Positions 8,776-18,937 of a stretch of 64,000 nucleotides of DNA are shown piece after piece; position 1 is the stretch's first letter, and each line of letters opens with the position of its first letter. The stretch lies in NCBI GenBank assembly GCA_023897205.1, contig JAHWDD010000001.1:3162001-3226000 (forward strand), written 5' to 3'. The notes beneath the pieces were generated by a model. The model searched no databases, was not told the DNA's origin, and saw only the letters and a list, made by a program, of their open reading frames with translations. Position numbers and translations under genes: made by a program. This DNA comes from Exophiala sp. HKRS030. Its lineage: Eukaryota; Ascomycota; Eurotiomycetes; Chaetothyriales; Herpotrichiellaceae.

Positions 8776-10947
8776 TCAAATATAGGCCGTGGTCGGTCGT
8801 AAATTGGTTACCTGTACAGGGGCTCCTGAACCCACTTGAGCCAGACCAACCCTGCCAATTGCATCATCAGGCCTCGACACATCACCAATCTTGACCTTCA
8901 CGCCCTTCAACAGCCTAGCCCGCTCAATACCACCCAAAGCGGTTCCATTGTCCGGTACCTGGAGGTACCGGTTGTCTCTCGTAAGACTGGAGACATATCC
9001 AAGCACATCCGGTGCCAAAGTCTTCCGCCGCAACCAGCATGCGATGATAGATGCAGCCAATAGAATTGTACACGACACTATATCCACGGCAATCCAGGGC
9101 CAGGAGATGCCATATTGAGGATCGTAAAAGGCCCCGTCAACCAATATCTGTTGAAATCCAGGAGCACCCCAGATGGGATTTACGAATGTGTCCTGCTGGC
9201 TCAGTGTATAATAGGTATTGAAGAACTGAGATATCGTTTTGTTGAAACTCCTCGCGAAGTCGATGCTCCAAGAATCGGTGTTTTCCGGATTACCGAGTTG
9301 TCTCTGCTCACCCCCTAGAGCCAGAGTTATCTGTGTATCAACAGAGATATTGTCCTGTTTACCATCAGCGAGCAGAAGCTCAGAGAAAAAGTTGGCCGCA
9401 AACACGTCATCGTCGAATGGAGTCTTGAAGGATATGGCGTCGTCGGGGCGTTTATTGCTTGCATAACGTAGTCTGTGCGGATAGCAACCCAGCTCCTGAC
9501 AGGAAACTTTCATATCGACGTTGACAGATGAGATGTTGCATACCTGCCGAGAACTGCCAGCAGTTGGGAGAAAGAGGCCATTGTTGTCATCAACAATCGG
9601 AAGCCACCGGACCCAAAGTTCGAATTCTCTGAGAGGCTGTGATTGAGAATCTTGAGGGGCATCATCTCGTAGCCTGGTCATGTTCATACTCAGTGCCTGG
9701 CTGCTGCCGCTAGGGAAGGATTCGAAAGGTAGAATGCTGGGCGCGCTACATCCGACGTCGAGATAACTCGTTTGTACCTGGTATTCCCCCAGAAAATTGT
9801 TCATCTGATAGTCAGGGTCATTGTTTGCGTCGAGGCCAGGCTTCCGGAACCAGACCTGATGTCCAATATATGACGAGTAGAACTTTTTTATAAGCGATTG
9901 CTGTTTAACATCCACCCAACCATGCAGATCCAGAGTCGGATAATGTATGTCGTGCTTGCCAGGCAGGTAATAGCCTGTGCGAAGGATGGCGTTTAGGTCA
10001 GGGATAATTGCCGACCCTTCTGAATCAGTTCCCCAGCGGATGGGGTTTGGCTGTTGGGCCTGATCACTCCACGACATTGCGTACCAGAAATCGGAGTTGA
10101 CTCGTTTGACAGTGAAGGCTTGCACATCTTCTTGGCTGACGAATGCTGGGTTGAGACCTGACAGGTAATCCGAACCACCAGTATGGCCAACCAACTGGCG
10201 AAATTGTGCCGAGGAAACCTTTTGAAACTCTCTCTTGCTCGCCTGACTTCCCAGATAGAGAAAGGACCAAGCAGAAATAAGGGCAACACTGGTCAATGTG
10301 AAAGCACGTAAGGAAATAATGAGCTTAAACGTGCTTGGGAGACTAATGCTTCCTTGGAGTTGTTCAAGCTCTGAAACGTAGGCGCCTTCTTGTGCCTTCC
10401 AGAGGGCATATCTGCGTACAAGTGTTGACATTATAGTGACGAATATAATGGTGAATGCCGTAATCATCTGACCGTTGAATTCCAGTAAGAAAAGGGTCAA
10501 AGGGCTGACAAGATCCAGATCGGCTCCACGGTGAAGTCGATCAATGTGCCATGCTCCAATCACCAGGCCGATCTTGGCAAAGAGCATGAAAGGTACGAAC
10601 AATAGAAAAGCGTCAAATAAATTCAGAAGAAGCGACGAGGTCCTGTCGGGCACCAATGGCACTGGCTCTTGTGGCCATGATGGCGTCGAGGAGGGGTGGT
10701 CGTTTGAAATCGTATTGTCGTTGAAAGGCCGAGGGTTGAAAGGCTGATTCGAATGCTGCGAACTTGATGCATTGTATGTTAGTTCGATGACGGAATCATC
10801 AAATCCTTTCCTCTTCTCCATCGTCATTGAAATGGCTGCTGAACTGAAGCCAGAATGAATGTTCGAGCGGAATAGCACAATTGATATGAAGACAGGACTC
10901 ATGGAAGGAGTAATATTGAAAACTTGCGGCTTTACGGGCCATACCAC
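8776..10947 (-). CDS. Orphan membrane protein, 4 predicted TM segments
   Basis: This is a 723-residue intronless frame with no family I can name. A polar N-terminus (about 100 residues) is followed by three hydrophobic segments: LLLNLFDAFLLFVPFMLF (about 106-133), LTLFLLEFNGQMITAFTIIFV (about 145-175) and an ISLRAFTLTSVALISAWSFLY segment (about 207-233). A large region of about 400 residues follows, with several Cys (CSAPSI, CNISS, CQELGCYPHRL) and NxS/T sites, so it is probably outside the cell. A fourth segment (WPWIAVDIVSCTILLAASII) lies near residue 640, and a cytoplasmic tail follows. This layout is common among poorly characterised membrane proteins of filamentous fungi. The true start may be the internal MTMEKRKG near residue 42, because the first ~40 residues are unusual. 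A splice-donor-like GTGAGT lies just upstream, so an earlier exon is possible. Confidence 0.7.
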   Translation of the reverse strand: MVWPVKPQVFNITPSMSPVFISIVLFRSNIHSGFSSAAISMTMEKRKGFDDSVIELTYNASSSQHSNQPFNPRPFNDNTISNDHPSSTPSWPQEPVPLVPDRTSSLLLNLFDAFLLFVPFMLFAKIGLVIGAWHIDRLHRGADLDLVSPLTLFLLEFNGQMITAFTIIFVTIMSTLVRRYALWKAQEGAYVSELEQLQGSISLPSTFKLIISLRAFTLTSVALISAWSFLYLGSQASKREFQKVSSAQFRQLVGHTGGSDYLSGLNPAFVSQEDVQAFTVKRVNSDFWYAMSWSDQAQQPNPIRWGTDSEGSAIIPDLNAILRTGYYLPGKHDIHYPTLDLHGWVDVKQQSLIKKFYSSYIGHQVWFRKPGLDANNDPDYQMNNFLGEYQVQTSYLDVGCSAPSILPFESFPSGSSQALSMNMTRLRDDAPQDSQSQPLREFELWVRWLPIVDDNNGLFLPTAGSSRQVCNISSVNVDMKVSCQELGCYPHRLRYASNKRPDDAISFKTPFDDDVFAANFFSELLLADGKQDNISVDTQITLALGGEQRQLGNPENTDSWSIDFARSFNKTISQFFNTYYTLSQQDTFVNPIWGAPGFQQILVDGAFYDPQYGISWPWIAVDIVSCTILLAASIIACWLRRKTLAPDVLGYVSSLTRDNRYLQVPDNGTALGGIERARLLKGVKVKIGDVSRPDDAIGRVGLAQVGSGAPVQVTNLRPTTAYI

Positions 10948-12836
10948 TCACTGATGGCTTCCTACCTCAGATGGCAATCTCACACGAGTCGTGCTGAGGA
11001 TGTTTGGCGCACTTGGTATCCTTTCTTGTTACTGGCAAACGCGTAGGGAGGCTGGCATAGCGCGAAGCACACTTGGCAGCTCGCCCACATCACACGGCAT
11101 CACCGACCATTGAAAATATGGTCGAGAGCCCCGAGGAGTCCATGAGACTGCGACGAGACTGCGATAAACAAGTTGTGAATTGACGAAGAGGTGGAAATAA
11201 CGAAAAGGGATAGCCGAGAAAGATTCATGGCTGGCGCAAATAGAAGTGGTGGCCAGAACCGAAGGAAATTGAGGCGTCGGTAGTTCCACACGCTATACTT
11301 GGTTAAACGACGACAGCGCCTTGTGGCCTGGCCCAGGTCTGTGGCGCTACTATCATCTCTCTACCAGGTAAGCTGAAGAAATTACTTTACCAAGGAAGAG
11401 TCCAACATGCAGTGATGGACTATTTTCGGCAACTTTATTTACCACAGGTTGTCTACCGGATGCAATATCCAGGATGCCGGACGCCCTACTCGCCGGAAGA
11501 TGGCCAAGGCCTCTGCAAAGGGATAAAAGGAGGCTTTGTAAAGCGATCGTTCACCTGGGGCTCACCCACCCTCACTTTTTCCCTCCATTTGTTCTCCGAA
11601 GGAAGCTACGCTGTTAATAGGGCCACAGTCTTAGCGAAAGTACACGGATAGCTTCAAGCCATTTGGTAATGTCCATCGATACTTCCGGATTAGATAGACT
11701 TCACATCATCAAGCTTCCAACAATAACGCGAAGGGCTAGTATGATTCTAAAGAGAGCACCCCTACGCCTACAGTGCTTACCTGATTTATACCTCCACGAG
11801 ATTTAAGGTACAGTGTTTGCTCTACCGAGACCAGTAAAGCGCTCCTGGAAGGTTGGCTTGGACTTCGTTATGGTTGTTCACTATACTGACTATTTTTGGC
11901 GCGGTAAATACAACGTTAGGCGTATAGAGACTTTTCTGGAACACAAGATAGAGCGGCCGGGGATATATTGGAGCTCCAGGTGTAGTGGTTATTATGATAC
12001 CGATGAAGAGGTTGAACAAGATAATATTAGTGGAAACGTTGAAGGAATGATAGACGGCGTTTAGGACTAAGGATATAGCACTAAAAGTACTCGTCCGCAG
12101 GCAATGAATATGAAGTTTGAAGATTCTTACCCTTTCTCACTTATCTTTCCAGTCACTACTCGCTAGACAGTTTCATCACCAGGCGTACCGTGTAGGGATT
12201 TATCGGGAAGAGGATTCTGTTAACGAGGAAAGTGGGATAGTCTGTCCTTGAAGATCATCCATTTAAAATATGAGACCACGTCAAAGGGGTCCCGTAACAG
12301 CCTTGGTTGCCAGTGCAGCCTCGACTATAGTATACCAGCGTCGGTGTGTGAATACGTTCTCGATCTAACGTGTGCAGTCAACACCGAATATGCTATCAGT
12401 TTGTCTCGCCAGTGCAGCTCATCCTCGATAAGCCATCCTCAAAAGGATCCTCTCAGTCCCGTTTCTTAGCTGCTCGCTCCTCACCTCAGACCATGCGCTG
12501 CTCGTCATCGGCGTGAGGTTCCTCTTCTGGCGTTAGTCTGCGGCGTCGCTTTCGTAACACCGGGCTAGATGTGAAGAAGCGACAGGAAGGTCAAAAAATA
12601 GATAGATTCCGGGCGCACCAGCATTTATATCGTGCATGCGGCGGGGATGGCTTCCGAAACTCCATTGCTCCTTCCCCATGAACCCCACGCTCCTGCCATT
12701 TTGCCCCTGGCCCTTAATCCATTCATTCAATCAAGGAAAGTCAGCCGAGTATCAGATCCGGACAACTTTCATGTTGACGCTCGGCGACACGTCCCCTCCC
12801 CAAAGACGTTGAGGTGGAATTCAGAATCAGGTCAAT
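10948..12836. other. Gene-poor, AT-leaning 1.9-kb stretch
   Basis: No frame longer than about 100 codons and no family motif is visible. Bases 11640-12240 are richer in A, T and TA/AT steps than the flanking genes and carry many stops in all frames. This is what a decayed (possibly RIP-mutated) repeat or a long regulatory region would look like. I found no terminal repeats or transposase remnant, so the nature is unresolved. Confidence 0.4.
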
Positions 12837-14720
12837 ATGATTCTACGGTCAGAACTACTGGTATTGTCCTCTTTGCTGGTATCGAAGTCATGGTCGGCGG
12901 AAACCAGGTCATCATCATCAGCACGACCCCGAGGTGTTAGCCCCGATTGTAAGTAACATCTACGTCAGGTCCCCGAGACATGTAATAGCCTGATATTGCT
13001 GTTTTTTTAATCGTTTGCTCTCGTCCTGGACTCAGAATGGCTAATGCGGTACGCAGTTGCCAAATTCTACAAGACTTCACCCTCAGACACCTTCACATGC
13101 ATCTCCAACCCCTCTATAAGCATACCCTTCTCAAGAGTCAACGACGACTTCTGCGATTGCCCCGATGGATCAGACGAACCCGGCACAGCAGCATGTTCCT
13201 ATCTTTCACATCTGTCGCCTCCACAGTATCATCCGGGCCCTGACACAGCCGCCGCTTCACTAAATACGACCCTAGCACTACCAGGCTTCTACTGCAAGAA
13301 CAAAGGCCACCAGCCTTCTTACATCCGCTTTGAAAGCGTCAATGATGGGAAATGTGACTACGAGATATGCTGTGATGGCTCCGATGAATGGGCACAAGTT
13401 GGTGGTACGAAATGTCCTGACAAGTGCAAGGAGATCGGTGCTGAGCACAAAAAGTTGGAGGCAGGAAGACAAAAGGCATTACAAGCAGCCCTGAAGCGGA
13501 GGAATACCTTGTCTACCGAGGCGGCACGCTTAAAGCGAGAGGTTGAGCTCGCCCATGAAAGCGCCCAGATCACACTAGCAGGTCTGCAAAGAAAGGTCAA
13601 GGAGGCAGAAGAAAACTTGGTGGAGATTGAACGTCGCGAGAAGCTTCGAGTTGTTCGAGGCAATGCCGCAGGAAAGGGAGCTGGGAAGACAGGAATTTTA
13701 CTCAACCTCGCCAAGAATCGTGTCGAGGAACTACGAGCATATCTCGATACGACAAAGACGCAGCGTGACGCAATGGTCTCCCGTATCGCAGAGCTCGAGG
13801 GCCTGTTGTCGACTCTGAAAGACGAGCACAACCCCAACTTCAACGATGAGGGTGTCAAGCGTGCTGTCCGAGGATGGGAGGACTATGCCGCTCGAGAAAC
13901 GGATGATGCTTGGACCGAAGCTGAAGATCGTGACCTTATGGCCGTCCTCGCAGAGGACAACGACTCTAACGGCATCAACTGGGCCGAGTTCGAGGTCGAT
14001 GACTCGACGTCTCAACCTGAATCAGATGTCGCAGCATTGTACCAATACAGCGCATACCTCCCCGAAGGCGTCCGTCTCTGGATCGATGCCAGGCTGTCCT
14101 CGATCCGCCGGATCCTGATCGAGAATGGCATTCTCCCTGATGACGCCGACCCAAGCACCTCATCAGCCACGGAAAGCAAAGCCGTAACTGACGCCAAGAA
14201 AATCCTCTCCGACGCACAGCGCGAGGTAAAGAACACAGAAAACGAGCTCAACCGGCACCGTGACGACCTAGCCAAGGAATATGGCCCGAACGACGGTATT
14301 TTCCGGGCCCTCAAGGACCAGTGCATCTCCCGAGATAGTGGCGAGTACGAGTACGAGCTATGTTGGCTCGGCCAGACCAAGCAAAAGCCGAAAAAAGGGG
14401 GCGGTCACACCAACATGGGCAATTTCGTGGGCTTCGACCTCGAATTCGTTGACGATGCCATCGGCAAAGACGGCAAAGGCCTGGGGACTGGAGAAAGGGT
14501 AGTCCTCAAGTATGAAAACGGCCAGGGATGTTGGAATGGGCCAGCTAGATCTACAAGAGTCTATCTCGCATGCAGTGAGGTCGACGAGATCTGGAAGGTC
14601 AGCGAGAGCGAAAAGTGTGTTTACCGTATGGAGGTAGGCACCGCGGCGGTCTGCGAGAACCCTGGCGAGAAAAAGGTCGCCCAAGCGGATGAGCCTGACA
14701 TGAAAAAAGACGAGTTGTAG
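12837..14720 (+). CDS. Glucosidase II beta subunit (ER lectin subunit, 2 exons)
   Basis: This is the regulatory subunit of ER glucosidase II, which trims the two inner glucoses of N-glycans during the calnexin cycle. Exons are 12837-12948 and 13057-14720 (591 aa). Exon 1 encodes a signal peptide (MILRSELLVLSSLLVSKSWS) and RPRGVSPD, and the splice (GTAAGT donor) restores the conserved DFAKFYK. Two LDLa-type Cys repeats follow (FCDCPDGSDEPGT and KCDYEICCDGSDEWAQ), then a Lys/Glu-rich coiled coil at about residues 170-290 and an acidic EF-hand-like stretch (EDNDSNGINWAEF). A C-terminal MRH lectin domain (about 440-580) has paired Cys and the GCWNGP and YLAC motifs. The protein ends KKDEL, an ER retrieval signal. 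Length fits the family. Confidence 0.93.
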
Positions 14721-15271
14721 AATTTGTACCATATGTTCCATGTTCTCGCGAGAAACAAAAAGCTAAATTTATTCGGGTTTTGGTGCAATCACAATCATAG
14801 CAACCATCTCGTTGGATGACGTGAGCATTGGTGAATCTTCATCGTTGCTATGTTCTGAACAGCTCTCGATCTCTGCATACGGAATCTCGCGCTGGGCTCA
14901 GGATTCGACAGATACACAACTATGCGTAACAGAATTCCTTTCATGGTAGAAATGCTATTCTTTAAGCACGTCAGACGGATGTCATAGTATTAACTCCTCT
15001 ATCAGTGACGGCGCACACTGCTACGGCGACATGGTGCTAATATGACACGCTAGACAAGCACACAATATATATACACAGACCCTGTCGTCTTCGCTATCCG
15101 GTCTAATATCTTCCTCCCAAGTCTAGTATATGCAACCCTTTCCAATCTCTAGATGCCACCTCAAGATAACAGACTCAGTCTCCCAGGACCATAGAACTAT
15201 ACATAAATACCACCACAACGATCAAAAACCGCCTACCGGCTAGCCTCAATCCGCATCCCTAATCCTACCCT
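14721..15271. other. Convergent intergenic region, no gene seen
   Basis: This is the 3' flank of two convergent genes. Only short frames are present. Confidence 0.5.
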
Positions 15272-18200
15272 CTATCTCGGACAAGCCGCGTCCGAAACAC
15301 TCGCACTGAACCGCGAAGAGCTCAACGCGGGACATGCATTGAGCGGCTGGCCAGTGACGGCGCGCGCTTGGACCTGTGAGGCCGAGATGCTCAGGCCGTA
15401 GAGACGGTTGTTCCCGACCACGTACGAGAGCACGCTCGGGTTGGCGGATAGCATCCCGCCGGCCAGCGCGAGGAGTTGGTTCACCGTGCACAGAATCTGC
15501 AGCGGGCAGACGATCGTCGTCACCGTGACGGCGGCGAGATTGCTGCCTTCGCACAGCGTTACGGCGGCTGCGCATACGAGTGCGGCGGTTGTGGTGGTTG
15601 CCGGTGCGGCGGCCGCTGTAGTTGTGGTGGTGGTGGCTGTAGTGGTGGCTGTAGTGGTGGTTGTAGTGGTGGTAGTGGTGGTGGTAGTGGTGGTGGTAGT
15701 GGTGGTGACCACTGCTGCTGGGCTGGTTGTGATGGGTATTGTAATGGTGGTGCTTGTTGTCGTACCGATAATCGCGGGCACGGTAGTCGTCGTTGCTGGA
15801 ATGGATGTGGCAGGAATGGCGGCTGTGGTGGTCGTTGTCGTAACTATGCCTGGCGCTGTAGACGTGGTTGTAATTGGATCTGTGGTGCTTATCGTCGTAG
15901 TTGTGACGGCTGTGGAGGTCGTGATTCCTGTCACGACCGTGGTAGTCATAGTTGTAGTCGTGGCCACTGCAGCTGTAGTAGTCATTGTTAATGTCAATGT
16001 CGATGACATCGTAGTTGTTGTTGCGACTGTGGTTACTGGATATGCTGCTGTAGTTGTACTTGAAGTCCCCACCGAATACGAGTCCGAACCTACAACGCTC
16101 GGAGAACCTGTAGAAGTCTCAATCGTGGTTATGGTTGAGAATAACAGATCTGAGGTAGTAGTTGGCACCGCCAGATCAGAATTTGATGCTGACATGGACA
16201 TCTGTGGAGATTGAGATGTGCTGGACTGAGCGACCGATATAGATGCAGCGCTAATTGACGAGAATGTTGAGCCACCATTATACGACGCTATAGATGTTGT
16301 AGCTGAAGTGGAGCTTCCGGGAACAGATGTCATGGAAACATATTGATATACGGGCATATAGCCTGTAACCACGGGTCGATCTGTCGGCCTGGGATATCCC
16401 ACGGCAACATCGACAAGTCTCCCGCCATTCATTCTGGGGTCTGAGACTATATTCCCATCAGTAGCTCCGTAGAGGCTGCATTCCAGAGCAATACTGTCAA
16501 AAATGTAGACGACACAAGGGAATTGCGATCCGCTATGGTTCCCATAGTCGCAAACTCTCATGCAGTCTTCGGTCGTGTCAGGATCAGTACCGGAAACTCC
16601 ATCCGTCCATTCTGCGAAGATAGACGGACTTATGAGACTCTGAGGATCCACATTAGGATGTTTTCCACAGTAGGTCTCGTACGCATTATCATATGAGGCC
16701 CCATGCTCGGGAGAGATGACATCGAAAGAGTAGGCTCCTTCTTTGCAGAGCCCCAAATCTTGGACTTGAGAGCCAGGTTGTAGATACAGTGCATCATTGA
16801 TGAAAGGATGTCCATCAAAAACCAGCCGTGCAATTGTCAAGTTGCTGTCGAATTCAGGATACATCGAATCACTGAAAGAATTTATTAGCATGGCAGAATG
16901 GCTGGAGGCGGCATAAGCCACCCCTTGACATGCACCAAAGCTATTCAGCGCATTTCTTTGATCACATAATGCTATTGCACTTGCAAAGCTCATGACATTT
17001 TGTACCAGTTCTCCAGATATTGTCGAAGTATCATGGGATACATAGCATGAGATCTGATAGGAGAAAGATCCAGGCTTGATGACTTCATAATTGTGCGCGC
17101 CAATCTCGGTGCCTCCGCCATTTCCGACAGTCTGTCCAGAGCATACCGCTTCCGGAGAAACACCTGTCGGTGAGGAAGAGGCGGGAGCAGAAAGTAGTGT
17201 GGTAGATGAAAGTGAAGAGGACAACATCGAGTAAGATCCGGTAATTGAAGCACTCACTTGCGAGTTCGGTGACGGCATTGATTCCACGGCTGAGGTCAAG
17301 CTTGAGAGCATCGTGGGAGTGGAATCGAAGTGGCCAGTTGTGACGGAGATGGAATTTGTCATAGTAGTGGTGCGTGTTTTCGAGCTTGATGACTCAAACG
17401 TCAGGATTGGCTGACTCGAATGTGAAGTGGCCGTCAATGTTAAAACCGAAAATGTCGAAAATGTAACGTCGGAAAGTGGCGTTTCGATTGAATATCCAGG
17501 CAGGGAAGTCGACGAGGTAAGATGAGATCCTGGATCGACTGTTGAGGTCGATGATGGAGGCATTTCAGTGATATTGGGCATCAGTGCTGGGTTGACAGCT
17601 TCAGTCTGTTGAACCCTATCTCTACACGCTTCTGCAGCTACAGCGCCGACTTCGACCCTTGTGCAGCCAGCCATTGGTGGTGATGGAAAGCCAGCCCATA
17701 TCATGCCGTCACAGGAATAGAATTCTGCTGGACCAACATCTGCAGTCTCCCATCGAAGCCATCCATCAACGAATGAAAACGTCCCGTTGACTTGATCAAA
17801 GGTCGCATTATCAAGTGGTCCTATGATGGCGCTGGTTGCACCTCTATACTTACCAATAGCTTTTCCAGCAGTCGTGAGTAGGCCCCCGCTCAAGATCAAA
17901 GGGGTGGCATCATCACAGTCCTCTTGCATCAATATTGTGCCGCTGGTAGGCATTGGGGATGTAATGGTTCGCGAGATAGACACCATGGCCAAATTGACCA
18001 TGGATACTGGAGAAGCTGAGGCCGTATCAGGGTTTTTGCCCACGGATTTTTCTTGGCGTCCTCTCAGATATCTGCCCTTTTGCCGTGAGCCGCCAAGGGA
18101 GATTTCAATGTCATCAAAAGCCAAGATAACCCGGCTTGCCGATGGCAAAGATTGTATAGTTCCAGAAGGCACCCCTTCACCAACGCTCAATGCTGAGATT

Positions 18201-18937
18201 TGACTTGTGGTTGTGGTGATAACAGAGCTATAACCGAAAGCTGTAGACGAAGATGTGGAAAGCCGCAACGTAGAAGACAGCACTGAAGTGATCCACATTG
18301 AAGAAAGAGATGAAACAAGCGACATTGCGATCGGAGAGCTTGCAGATGAAATTGGCGAACCAGATCCGGAGAAATCTTGCGTCTGATATCGCGTACTACT
18401 TGATCTTACGACGATCGACTCAGACTGGCTAGTTTTGGTTGTGAAGAGGCCAGAAGGTTTAAGGCTTGACGTTTGGGAGGTAAATGGCGGAAGTACCGAA
18501 TCTCCATTCACTGTTTGACCATTTACGCTCGTGATATGAGAGGGAGCCGAGAATAGATTCGAGCCGCCAGACGTTGATCTTGAACCAGCACTGGTTATTC
18601 CAGAACTTTCACTTCTTTGAGTGAGTGTCAATGACCCGGAAATGGTTACAGTTGTCCTCGGTCCCACTGAGGTTGTCGTTATGTAGGAGAGTATCACAAT
18701 TGTTGTTGGGACGTTGGTAACGAAGAGAGCATGGCCGTCATTGAAAGGATCGACAACGGTGGTTCGAGTAAAGATTTGACTGAAGTAAACTGGCTGCACG
18801 ACCTTGGTTACTGTCAGAATTTCTGAGCAGGATGGGTAGCTTCCACCTTGCTCGACAGGGCGAGCCACAGCGTCAGCACCTCTGACGGCATAGAGACCTA
18901 GGAAAAGATGTGCAAGAAGTAATTTGACAATTCGCAT
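15272..18937 (-). CDS. Large Ser/Thr-rich secreted or cell-surface protein (mucin-like)
   Basis: The chosen start is the ATG at 18937, because it opens directly into a signal peptide (MRIVKLLLAHLFLGLYAVRG), giving 1,221 aa. The longer frame from 19066 adds 43 residues with no signal. In order: a short Cys-containing N-terminal region; a Ser/Thr-rich stretch; a globular unit with FDDIEISLGGS and several Cys, similar to uncharacterised fungal secreted domains; another S/T linker; a Cys-rich region (about 650-900) with PAN/apple-like character (DCMRVCDYGNHSG, CSLYG); a very Thr-rich low-complexity segment with long Thr runs; and a C-terminal unit (CEGSNLAAVTV, CTVNQLLALAGGML) with paired Cys. 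No GPI signal is seen. Heavy O-glycosylation and a wall or adhesion role are inferred. The Thr-rich DNA is a GTGGT/ACCAC repeat around 15600-15715. Confidence 0.75.
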   Translation of the reverse strand: MRIVKLLLAHLFLGLYAVRGADAVARPVEQGGSYPSCSEILTVTKVVQPVYFSQIFTRTTVVDPFNDGHALFVTNVPTTIVILSYITTTSVGPRTTVTISGSLTLTQRSESSGITSAGSRSTSGGSNLFSAPSHITSVNGQTVNGDSVLPPFTSQTSSLKPSGLFTTKTSQSESIVVRSSSTRYQTQDFSGSGSPISSASSPIAMSLVSSLSSMWITSVLSSTLRLSTSSSTAFGYSSVITTTTSQISALSVGEGVPSGTIQSLPSASRVILAFDDIEISLGGSRQKGRYLRGRQEKSVGKNPDTASASPVSMVNLAMVSISRTITSPMPTSGTILMQEDCDDATPLILSGGLLTTAGKAIGKYRGATSAIIGPLDNATFDQVNGTFSFVDGWLRWETADVGPAEFYSCDGMIWAGFPSPPMAGCTRVEVGAVAAEACRDRVQQTEAVNPALMPNITEMPPSSTSTVDPGSHLTSSTSLPGYSIETPLSDVTFSTFSVLTLTATSHSSQPILTFESSSSKTRTTTMTNSISVTTGHFDSTPTMLSSLTSAVESMPSPNSQVSASITGSYSMLSSSLSSTTLLSAPASSSPTGVSPEAVCSGQTVGNGGGTEIGAHNYEVIKPGSFSYQISCYVSHDTSTISGELVQNVMSFASAIALCDQRNALNSFGACQGVAYAASSHSAMLINSFSDSMYPEFDSNLTIARLVFDGHPFINDALYLQPGSQVQDLGLCKEGAYSFDVISPEHGASYDNAYETYCGKHPNVDPQSLISPSIFAEWTDGVSGTDPDTTEDCMRVCDYGNHSGSQFPCVVYIFDSIALECSLYGATDGNIVSDPRMNGGRLVDVAVGYPRPTDRPVVTGYMPVYQYVSMTSVPGSSTSATTSIASYNGGSTFSSISAASISVAQSSTSQSPQMSMSASNSDLAVPTTTSDLLFSTITTIETSTGSPSVVGSDSYSVGTSSTTTAAYPVTTVATTTTMSSTLTLTMTTTAAVATTTTMTTTVVTGITTSTAVTTTTISTTDPITTTSTAPGIVTTTTTTAAIPATSIPATTTTVPAIIGTTTSTTITIPITTSPAAVVTTTTTTTTTTTTTTTTTTTATTTATTTTTTAAAAPATTTTAALVCAAAVTLCEGSNLAAVTVTTIVCPLQILCTVNQLLALAGGMLSANPSVLSYVVGNNRLYGLSISASQVQARAVTGQPLNACPALSSSRFSASVSDAACPR
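15590..15960. repeat. Imperfect GTGGTN minisatellite inside the Thr-rich coding region
   Basis: The + strand is dominated by GTGGT, TGTAGTGGTGG and GTAGTGGTGGTG units, densest at 15620-15715. On the coding (minus) strand these are ACC/ACT/ACA threonine codons. Such repeats often vary in length between strains. Confidence 0.8.

Noticed and set aside
11813..12064. 83-codon frame as a transposase or reverse transcriptase remnant
   Set aside because: No catalytic or zinc motif, and no terminal repeats in the surroundings.
13358..13858. 166-codon minus-strand frame
   Set aside because: Antisense of the glucosidase II beta coiled coil; low-complexity Ser/Arg composition typical of a shadow frame.
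15408..16214. 268-codon plus-strand frame rich in Val and a 171-codon Gly/Cys-rich frame
   Set aside because: Both are antisense shadows of the Thr-rich repeat: GTGGT units read as Val or Gly in other frames. No conserved features.
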